Positions 23,518 through 31,582 of a DNA stretch of 33,679 nucleotides are shown here, one piece after another (position 1 is the first letter of the stretch; each line of letters opens with the position of its first letter). The notes beneath the pieces are model-generated. The model was given only the letters and a program-made list of their open reading frames with translations. It was not told the DNA's origin and made no database searches. The position numbers were made by a program, and so were the translations under genes. The stretch comes from Oscillospiraceae bacterium (GTDB lineage: Bacteria > Bacillota > Clostridia > Oscillospirales > Oscillospiraceae): NCBI GenBank assembly GCA_017501695.1, contig JAFVWL010000030.1, positions 1 through 33,679 on the forward strand, given 5' to 3'.

Positions 23518-23630
23518 TTGATAGTGTATAGTGGAAAGTTGAAAGTTAAGGTGTCGCTTCGCGACGATTCAAAAAATCCCCGGAGGGGATACCTTAACTT
23601 TCCACTTTCAACTCTTAACTTTCAACTTGT
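23517..23630. repeat. Inverted pair of family-E arrays between recF and gyrB
   Basis: The left array (with GTGGAAAGTTGAAAGTTAAG) and right array (CTTAACTTTCCACTTTCAAC) are complementary and enclose GTGTCGCTTCGCGACGA and CCCCGGAGGGG hairpins. The left array starts at the recF stop, and the right one ends next to the gyrB ribosome site. This is the place where remB lies in related genomes. Confidence 0.75.
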
Positions 23631-23645
23631 CCAAGGAGGACAATT

Positions 23646-25571
23646 ATGTCTGACGAAACGAAAGTAACACAGGAATACGGCGGATCGCAGATCCAGGTTC
23701 TGGAAGGCCTGGAAGCTGTCCGCAAAAGACCGGGTATGTATATCGGCAGCACTTCCAGCTCCGGTCTGCATCATCTGGTTTATGAGATCGTGGATAACTC
23801 CATCGACGAAGCCCTGGCGGGCTACTGCAAGAACATTTCCGTGACCATCAACGCCGGCAACTCCATCACCGTTACCGACGATGGCCGGGGCATCCCCGTG
23901 GACATCCAGCCCCAGACCGGCCGGCCCGCTCTGGAGGTCGTGTACACCGTGCTCCATGCCGGCGGCAAGTTCGGCGGTGGCGGCTACAAGGTCTCCGGCG
24001 GCCTCCATGGCGTGGGCGCCAGCGTGGTCAACGCCCTGAGCCAGTGGCTGCAGGTCCGGGTCCACAAGAACGGCAGCATCTACGAGATGAAGTTCGCCCG
24101 GGGTGCCATCACCCAGGAAATGACCGTCGTGGGCAAGACCGACCATACCGGCACCGAGGTCACCTTCCAGCCCGACCCGGAGATGTTCGACACCACGGAA
24201 TACGATTACGAAATTCTCCATACCCGGATGCGGGAGAAGGCCTTCCTGACTGCGGGCCTGCGGATCTCCATTACCGACGACCGGGGCGAGACTCCCGTCA
24301 CCGACACCATGTGCTATGAGGGCGGTATCCGGGAGTTCGCTACCTGGTGCAACCGGAACAAGACCCCCCTGCATCAGGACGTGATCTATATGTCCGGCAT
24401 GAAGGGCGACGCCTCCGCGGAGATCGCCATTCAGTACAACGACGGCTACAACGAACTGCTGCTGTCCTTCGCCAACGAGGTCAACACCACCGAGGGCGGT
24501 ATGCACGAAACGGGCTTCAAGACCGCCCTGACCCGGGTGCTGAACAACTACGGCACCAAGGCCGGCATCATCAAGGGCGACGACAAGGTAAGCGGCGAGG
24601 ACTGCCGGGAGGGCATCACCGCCATCATCTCCGTGAAGCTGACGGAAGCCCAGTTCGAGGGCCAGACCAAGACCAAGCTGGGCAACGCCTATATCCGGAC
24701 CCTGGTGGACCAGATCGTCAACGATCAGCTTGCCACCTACTTCGAGGAGCATCCCCAGACCGCCAAGGTGATCCTGGAAAAGGCCATGATGGCCAACCGG
24801 GCCCGGGAAGCTGCCCGGAAGGCAAGAGAGTCCATCCGGCGCAAAACCGGCCTGGAATCCGGCCAGATGCCGGACAAGCTCCAGGACTGCAACGAGCGGG
24901 ACCCCAGCCTCTGCGAAATTTACATCGTCGAGGGTGACTCCGCTGCGGGCTCCGCCATCCAGGGCCGGGACTCCCGGTTCCAGGCGATTCTGGCCATGTG
25001 GGGTAAGATGCTCAACGTGGAAAAGGCCCGGGCCGATAAGATCTACGGCAACGACAAGCTGTATCCCCTGATCGTGGCCCTGGGCGCGGGCATCGGTGAG
25101 GAATTTGACATTGAAAAGCTCCGCTACCACAAGGTCATCATTATGTCCGATGCGGACGTGGACGGCGCCCATATCCGTACCCTGCTGCTGACCTTCTTCT
25201 TCCGCTATATGCGGCCCCTGATCGAGAACGGCTATGTGTACTCCGCCGTGCCGCCCCTGTACAAGCTGAAGCGGGGAAAGACCGAGCGGGTGGCTTACTC
25301 CGACGAGCAGCGGGACCAGGTCTCCGCGGAAATGCGGGGCGAATCCGGTGCCAAGGTGGACATCTCCCGGTTCAAGGGCCTGGGTGAGATGGACCCCCAT
25401 GAGCTGTGGGAGACCACCATGGATCCCGAAAAGCGGACCCTGCGGCGGATCACTCTGGAGGATGCCCGCCGGGCTGACGAGATCTTTACCATCCTCATGG
25501 GCGAACAGGTGGAACCCCGGAAGGAATGGATCGAGCATAACGCCAAGTATGCTGTGAATATTGATATTTAA
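23646..25571 (+). CDS. gyrB: DNA gyrase subunit B
   Basis: A 641-residue ATPase subunit of gyrase. The GHKL ATP site is near 47-125 (EIVDNSIDEAL, DDGRGIPV, GGLHGVGASVVNAL), the transducer at about 225-400, and TOPRIM at 423-540 with catalytic Glu429 (EGDSAAGSA) and Asp502/Asp504 (SDADVDG). Around the TOPRIM core several usually fixed residues differ: Ala434 for Gly, Ile438 for Lys, Ser443 for Arg, Ala450 for Pro. The rest (MWGKMLNVEKARADKIYGNDKL) is typical of Clostridia. AAGGAGGA lies upstream of the start. gyrA follows after a 558-base insertion of repeats and a nuclease gene. Confidence 0.96.
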   Translation: MSDETKVTQEYGGSQIQVLEGLEAVRKRPGMYIGSTSSSGLHHLVYEIVDNSIDEALAGYCKNISVTINAGNSITVTDDGRGIPVDIQPQTGRPALEVVYTVLHAGGKFGGGGYKVSGGLHGVGASVVNALSQWLQVRVHKNGSIYEMKFARGAITQEMTVVGKTDHTGTEVTFQPDPEMFDTTEYDYEILHTRMREKAFLTAGLRISITDDRGETPVTDTMCYEGGIREFATWCNRNKTPLHQDVIYMSGMKGDASAEIAIQYNDGYNELLLSFANEVNTTEGGMHETGFKTALTRVLNNYGTKAGIIKGDDKVSGEDCREGITAIISVKLTEAQFEGQTKTKLGNAYIRTLVDQIVNDQLATYFEEHPQTAKVILEKAMMANRAREAARKARESIRRKTGLESGQMPDKLQDCNERDPSLCEIYIVEGDSAAGSAIQGRDSRFQAILAMWGKMLNVEKARADKIYGNDKLYPLIVALGAGIGEEFDIEKLRYHKVIIMSDADVDGAHIRTLLLTFFFRYMRPLIENGYVYSAVPPLYKLKRGKTERVAYSDEQRDQVSAEMRGESGAKVDISRFKGLGEMDPHELWETTMDPEKRTLRRITLEDARRADEIFTILMGEQVEPRKEWIEHNAKYAVNIDI

Positions 25572-25606
25572 CAGATTACCGCGTCATAGCGATCCAAAAA
25601 GGATGC

Positions 25607-26086
25607 GTCATTGCGAGGCCCGTTAGGGCCGTGGCAATCCCGTAGATCACCGCGTCATTGCGAGGAGCGAAGCGACGTGGCAATCCCGTAGATTATCGCG
25701 TCATTGCGAGCCGCAAAGCGGCGTGGCAATCCCGTAGATATTGGGAGAACGACAGAAAATGAACTATTATGTCTATATCCTGACAAACCGCAATAACCGT
25801 GTCCTGTATACCGGCGTGACCAATGATTTGGTTCGCCGGATGTACGAACATAAGAACCATCTGGATAAGAACAGCTTTACGGCTCAGTATAATGTGGACC
25901 GACTGGTTTATTATGAAGTAACTTCCAGTTCCCGTGCTGCCATCGAGCGTGAAAAGCAGATCAAGAGCTGGAATCGAGAAAAGAAGAATAAATTGGTAGA
26001 AAGCAAGAATCCCACATGGGAAGATATTTATGAAAGCATCCTGTGATCCACGGGATTGCCACGGCCCTTGCGGGCCTCGCAATGAC
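25607..26086. mobile_element. REP-flanked GIY-YIG nuclease cassette 1
   Basis: Three direct family-A REPs, each about 33 bp at 46-47-bp spacing (25607-25640, 25654-25686, 25700-25732), lie before the nuclease gene, and one inverted REP (26053-26086) begins six bases after its stop codon. The REP middles differ but each keeps pairing (CCCGTTAGGG, GAGCGAAGCGAC, CCGCAAAGCGG). The block separates gyrB from gyrA. The second cassette, at 29220-29622, has the same plan. Confidence 0.7.
25759..26046 (+). CDS. Small GIY-YIG endonuclease, copy 1
   Basis: A 95-residue stand-alone GIY-YIG domain (UPF0213-like). The motif is YVY then YTGV (residues 4-6 and 17-20), followed by TNDLVRRMYEH with catalytic Arg26/Arg27 and His31, and EREKQIKSW (63-71) with the metal-binding Glu. 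No separate DNA-binding domain is visible. It is 69/95 identical to the protein at 29282-29572. The start MNYYVY was chosen for conservation with that copy; GGGAGA lies about 12 bases upstream, only fair. The gene is flanked by REPs on both sides, which suggests a link between nuclease and repeat. Cellular role unknown. Confidence 0.9.
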   Translation: MNYYVYILTNRNNRVLYTGVTNDLVRRMYEHKNHLDKNSFTAQYNVDRLVYYEVTSSSRAAIEREKQIKSWNREKKNKLVESKNPTWEDIYESIL

Positions 26087-26129
26087 GTGATTATTATTAC
26101 CCATTTCCAATTATTTTGGAGGTTATTAA

Positions 26130-28621
<2,492 letters not shown>

Positions 28622-28625
<4 letters not shown>

Positions 28626-29059
28626 AAACCGTGATCCTTTACACCGACGGGGCCTGCTCCGGCAATCCGGGCCCCGGCGGCTGGGGGGCCATTCTGGAAT
28701 TTAACGGCCACCGGAAGGAGTTTTCCGGTGGCGAACCCAATACCACCAACAACCGCATGGAGCTGACTGCCGTGATCCGGGGGCTTCAGGCCCTGAAGGA
28801 GCCCTGCATCGTGGAGCTGTACTCCGACAGCAAGTATGTCATCGATGCCCTGGAAAAGGGCTGGGCCTGGGGCTGGAAGAAGCGGGGCTGGATCAAATCC
28901 GACAAAAAGCCCGCCCTGAACCCGGATCTGTGGGAGATCCTGCTGGAGCTGACCCAGCGGCACCAGGTCCGCTGTCATTGGGTCAAAGGCCACGCCGATA
29001 ATCCCATGAATAACCGCTGTGACGAAATGGCGGTTTCCGAGTGGAAGAAGTTCCGATAA
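28622..29059 (+). CDS. rnhA: Ribonuclease HI
   Basis: A 145-residue enzyme that cuts RNA in RNA-DNA hybrids, for example R-loops and primers. The catalytic set is complete: Asp9 ([16 protein letters not shown]), Glu47 (NRMELTAV), Asp69 (YSDSKYV), His124 and Asp134 (NNRCDEMA). A basic handle ([10 protein letters not shown]) is present. The start is GTG and overlaps the gyrA stop by four bases, so it is translated together with gyrA; a gyrase/RNase H pairing fits joint control of supercoiling and R-loops, which is inference. Confidence 0.96.
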
Positions 29060-29062
29060 AAA

Positions 29063-29191
29063 TGTCATTGCGAGGAGCCTAAAACAACACGTCATTGCGA
29101 GCCAGTGCGCACACTGCGACTCGCCAAGAGCCGCCCTTCGGGCGGTTGCTCGCTTGCATGGCGCCTGCGGGCGCTCATGGCGTGGCAATCC
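29063..29191 (+). repeat. REP fragment and 101-bp long REP
   Basis: A partial REP (29063-29080) is followed by the 101-bp long form (29091-29191) ending GTGGCAATCCC, the same unit as 33-133 and 4755-4855. It follows rnhA directly. Confidence 0.85.
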
Positions 29192-29219
29192 CGTGGATAT
29201 TCAGACAATCCCCAGTCTT

Positions 29220-29622
29220 GTCATTGCGAGGCCGTTAGGCCGTGGCAATCTCCTGTAGGTTAGAAGCAAAAAGGTGAAAATATGGCATATTATGTCTATA
29301 TGATGACCAATAAGTACAGAAATGTCTTGTACACCGGTGTAACAAATGACCTGGTCCGCCGGGTGTACGAACACAGAAACCACCTTTTAAAAGACAGTTT
29401 TACAGCGAAATACCACGTAGACCGATTGGTGTATTTTGAAAGCACCTCCGATGTCAGATCTGCCATCGAACGGGAAAAGCAGATAAAGTCCTGGAACCGG
29501 GCCAAAAAGGATGCGTTGGTCGAAAGTCAAAATCCAACCTGGGCCGATCAGTATCCTATGATTTTGGGATAAAGCATCTGCTTTAGAGGAGATTGCCACG
29601 TCGCTTCGCTCCTCGCAATGAC
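29220..29622. mobile_element. REP-flanked GIY-YIG nuclease cassette 2
   Basis: A forward REP (29220-29253, ending GTGGCAATCTCC) lies 28 bases before the nuclease gene, and an inverted REP (29588-29622, starting GGAGATTGCCACG) lies 15 bases after its stop. The ends thus form inverted repeats around the gene, the same plan as 25607-26086. Confidence 0.7.
29282..29572 (+). CDS. Small GIY-YIG endonuclease, copy 2
   Basis: A 96-residue GIY-YIG domain with the motif YVY/YTGV, TNDLVRRVYEH and EREKQIKSW all kept. It differs from the copy at 25759-26046 at 26 of 95 positions, mostly at the C-terminal end, so the two are old paralogues or separate arrivals rather than a recent duplication. AAAGGTGAAA lies upstream of the ATG. 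Intact reading frame and catalytic residues after that divergence suggest selection to keep activity. Target and role are unknown. Confidence 0.9.
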   Translation: MAYYVYMMTNKYRNVLYTGVTNDLVRRVYEHRNHLLKDSFTAKYHVDRLVYFESTSDVRSAIEREKQIKSWNRAKKDALVESQNPTWADQYPMILG

Positions 29623-29700
29623 AGGTTGTGGTCGTTTTCTGGTTGCGACGATTATGAACGGTAGGAAATCGAGCCATAGAATTTGCCAAAGGAGAAGTAA

Positions 29701-29943
29701 ATGTACATTTCAATCGGAAACGATATGTCGGTAAGAGAAAAGTCCATCATCGGAATATTCGACATGGACAACACCTCCACCTCCAAGCGGACCAAGGAAT
29801 TCCTCCGCCGGGCGGAGAAGGAGGGCATGATCGTCCCCAGTGACGATTTGCCCAAGTCCTTTATCCTCACGGCGGAATACGGCATGACCCGGGTCCATTT
29901 TTCCACCCTCAGTTCCGCGACCCTGGAAAAGCGAATGAAGTGA
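29701..29943 (+). CDS. remB: Extracellular matrix regulator RemB homologue
   Basis: An 80-residue protein that matches the Bacillus YaaB/RemB pattern: MYISIGNDMSVREKSIIGIF at the start, a central FLRRAEKEG region, then PKSFILTAEYG and the C-terminal STLSSATLEKR. In Bacillus, RemB helps RemA turn on biofilm matrix genes, and its gene lies between recF and gyrB. Here it lies after rnhA, about 6 kb downstream, next to a nuclease cassette. AAGGAGAAG precedes the ATG and a strong terminator follows, so it is a single-gene unit. Function in this organism is inferred from the family. Confidence 0.85.
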   Translation: MYISIGNDMSVREKSIIGIFDMDNTSTSKRTKEFLRRAEKEGMIVPSDDLPKSFILTAEYGMTRVHFSTLSSATLEKRMK

Positions 29944-29945
29944 CG

Positions 29946-29974
29946 AAAAAGACCGCAAGAGAGCGGTCTTTTTT
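29946..29974. terminator. Terminator after remB
   Basis: AAAAGACCGC (29947-29956), loop AAGAGA, GCGGTCTTTT (29963-29972) and a T run; A run on the other side. It starts three bases after the stop codon. Confidence 0.92.
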
Positions 29975-29976
29975 AT

Positions 29977-30085
29977 GTAGGGGAGGGTCTTGACCCTCCC
30001 TTCCGGCAACAAAGTTGCCGGCAAAACGGCAGTACAAGAAAGGTTGCGGCTTACGCCGCTAGGGAGGGTCAAGACCCTCCCCTAC
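29977..30085. repeat. 109-bp MITE-like element with perfect 24-bp palindromic ends
   Basis: The left end (29977-30000) and right end (30062-30085) are perfect inverted copies of a 24-base sequence starting GTAGGGGAGGGTC. Each end is also a hairpin by itself (GGGAGGGTC facing GACCCTCCC). The 61-bp middle has its own stems (CCGGCAAC facing GTTGCCGG, GCGGC facing GCCGC). Family C. Confidence 0.85.
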
Positions 30086-30116
30086 AACGGATTTCGGAAT
30101 GTACTGGGGTTTCCGC

Positions 30117-30145
30117 TTTACGAAACTATGAAAATGTGGTATGAT
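30117..30145 (+). promoter_or_regulatory. Promoter of the transporter/mini-RNase III pair
   Basis: TTTACG (30117-30122), 17-bp spacer, TATGAT (30140-30145), 26 bases before the start codon. Confidence 0.65.
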
Positions 30146-30171
30146 TAAAAATTGAAGGGAGGGATGGCCTT

Positions 30172-30678
30172 ATGAAAACCAAGAAGCTGACCACCATGGC
30201 GCTTTTGACGGCCATTGCCCTGACCATTTTCATGGTGGAGGCCCAGATCCCCCCCATCGTGCCTTTGCCCGGCGTGAAAATCGGCCTGTCCAACATCGTT
30301 ACGGTTTTCGCCGTGTGGGCCCTGGGACCCGGGGAAGCGGCGGCGATCCTGTTCTGCCGGATCTTCCTGGGAGCCGTTTTCGGCAATTTCGGCACCATTT
30401 TTTATTCCGCCGGCGGCGGCGCCTGCGCCATCGGCGTGACCATCCTGGCCCGGAAAATTTTGAAGAAAAATCAGCTCTGGGCCGCCGGGTCCCTGGGCGC
30501 CGTGGCCCATTCCGTGGGACAGATGGCGGTGGCCATGGTTTTCACGGGGACCCCGTCCATCATCGTTTACCTGCCGGCCCTGGTGGCAATTTCCGTTGTC
30601 ACGGGCTTTTGTACCGGTCTGGCAGCCCAATTCCTGGTGAATCGAGGAAATCTATCATGGAAAACTACTTCCAAATGA
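30172..30678 (+). CDS. Gx transporter family membrane protein
   Basis: A 168-residue membrane protein of the family often labelled heptaprenyl diphosphate synthase component I, now called Gx transporter. About five hydrophobic helices are visible, with the typical MVEAQIPPIVPLPGVKIGLSN-like loop (residues 21-40), where small residues and Pro/Gly alternate, and GAVFGNFGTIFYSAGGG (67-83). The fold resembles ECF transporter substrate-binding components, so uptake of a small molecule is possible; the substrate is unknown. GGAGGGATGG lies upstream of the start. The 3' end overlaps the next gene by 22 bases. Confidence 0.85.
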   Translation: MKTKKLTTMALLTAIALTIFMVEAQIPPIVPLPGVKIGLSNIVTVFAVWALGPGEAAAILFCRIFLGAVFGNFGTIFYSAGGGACAIGVTILARKILKKNQLWAAGSLGAVAHSVGQMAVAMVFTGTPSIIVYLPALVAISVVTGFCTGLAAQFLVNRGNLSWKTTSK

Positions 30679-31058
30679 ATTTTACCCCCCAGCAGGTCAA
30701 CGCCATGACCAACCTGGCCCTGGCCCACATCGGTGACGGGGCTTATGAGCTGCTGGTCCGGAGCTGCCTGTGCAGCCGGGGGGATAAGACGGTGCTGAAG
30801 CTCCACCGGGATACGGTGGAGCTGGTGAAGGCCACCACCCAGGCGGCGTTTGCGGACAAAATTCTGCCCCACCTGTCCGAGGAGGAAATGGCTTACTTCC
30901 GCCGGGGCAAGAATTCCCATACCCACGCCGCCCCCAAATCCGCCAGCCCCAAAGAGTATGCCAAGGCCACGGGCCTGGAATGTCTGTTCGGGGCGCTGTA
31001 CCTCATGGGCCGGACGGACCGGCTCAATGAACTGTTCCATTTGATGATGGAACAATAA
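30657..31058 (+). CDS. mrnC: Mini-ribonuclease III
   Basis: A 133-residue RNase III catalytic domain without the double-stranded-RNA-binding domain, the form that matures 23S rRNA in Bacillus and relatives. The key stretch reads LAHIGDGAYELLVR with Asp27 (usually YLGDAVYEL), followed by FRRGKNSHTHAAPKSAS (81-97) and GLECLFGALYL with Glu108. The start codon lies within the transporter gene, with GAGGAAA upstream, so the pair is translationally coupled. In many Firmicutes mrnC lies next to cysS; that context is absent here. Confidence 0.92.
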   Translation: MENYFQMNFTPQQVNAMTNLALAHIGDGAYELLVRSCLCSRGDKTVLKLHRDTVELVKATTQAAFADKILPHLSEEEMAYFRRGKNSHTHAAPKSASPKEYAKATGLECLFGALYLMGRTDRLNELFHLMMEQ

Positions 31059-31080
31059 CGCATAGGGGAGTGTTTTGCAC

Positions 31081-31363
31081 GTCATTGCGAGGCCCGCAGG
31101 GCCGTGGCAATCCCGTATTCAGTGGCACCCAGCCATCGAAAACCATGTCATTGCGAGGCCCGCAGGGCCGTGGCAATCTCCTGGTGGATGGTTGAGAAGG
31201 TTGCCGACCAAAGTCCATCGTAAATGTTCGATGTTAATTGGATTGCTGTTCGCTTCGGACGGTGCTGGAGATTGCCACGCCACTTCGTGGCTCGCAATGA
31301 CATGACGGGGGATGTCTGAATATCCACGGGATTGCCACGGGCACTTCGTGCCCTCGCAATGAC
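31081..31363. repeat. REP, REPIN copy 6 (155 bp, inverted core) and REP
   Basis: A forward REP (31081-31113), a REPIN (31147-31301) whose core is reversed relative to copies 1, 2 and 4, then the ATGACGGGGG linker and an inverted REP (31329-31363). No gene is seen between mrnC and rqcH. Confidence 0.85.
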
Positions 31364-31401
31364 GTGTTGTTGTGGGGCCTCGGAATGACAGTTAACTTTA
31401 G

Positions 31402-31563
31402 GGCACCTCTAAAAACTCCCCTTTTGCGATTTGACCGGGTCTTTGTACCCAACTTTTCATTTTGAAAAGTCCGCAATACACAAAGTATTCCGAACTTTCC
31501 AAAACTTAATTTGGGCACAAACCCCTCGCTCAAATCATCAAAAAAGAGTTTTTAGAGGTTGCC
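31402..31563. repeat. 162-bp MITE-like element just before rqcH
   Basis: The left end GGCACCTCTAAAAACTC (31402-31418) is repeated inverted at the right end (31546-31563) with one added base. The inside is AT-richer and contains ACTTTTCATTTTGAAAAGT, a hairpin. The right end is 10 bases from the rqcH ribosome site (GGAGG), so the element now forms the rqcH leader and may supply its promoter. Such ends are typical of nonautonomous insertion sequences; no transposase is seen in the window. Confidence 0.7.
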
Positions 31564-31582
31564 TTTATTTTGGAGGAAAACT

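Noticed and set aside
25607..25732. Possible mini CRISPR array (three repeats of about 33 bp at 46-47-bp spacing)
   Set aside because: The repeats have variable hairpin middles, the gaps are only about 13 bases and similar to each other, and the same units occur singly all over the window. They are REPs.
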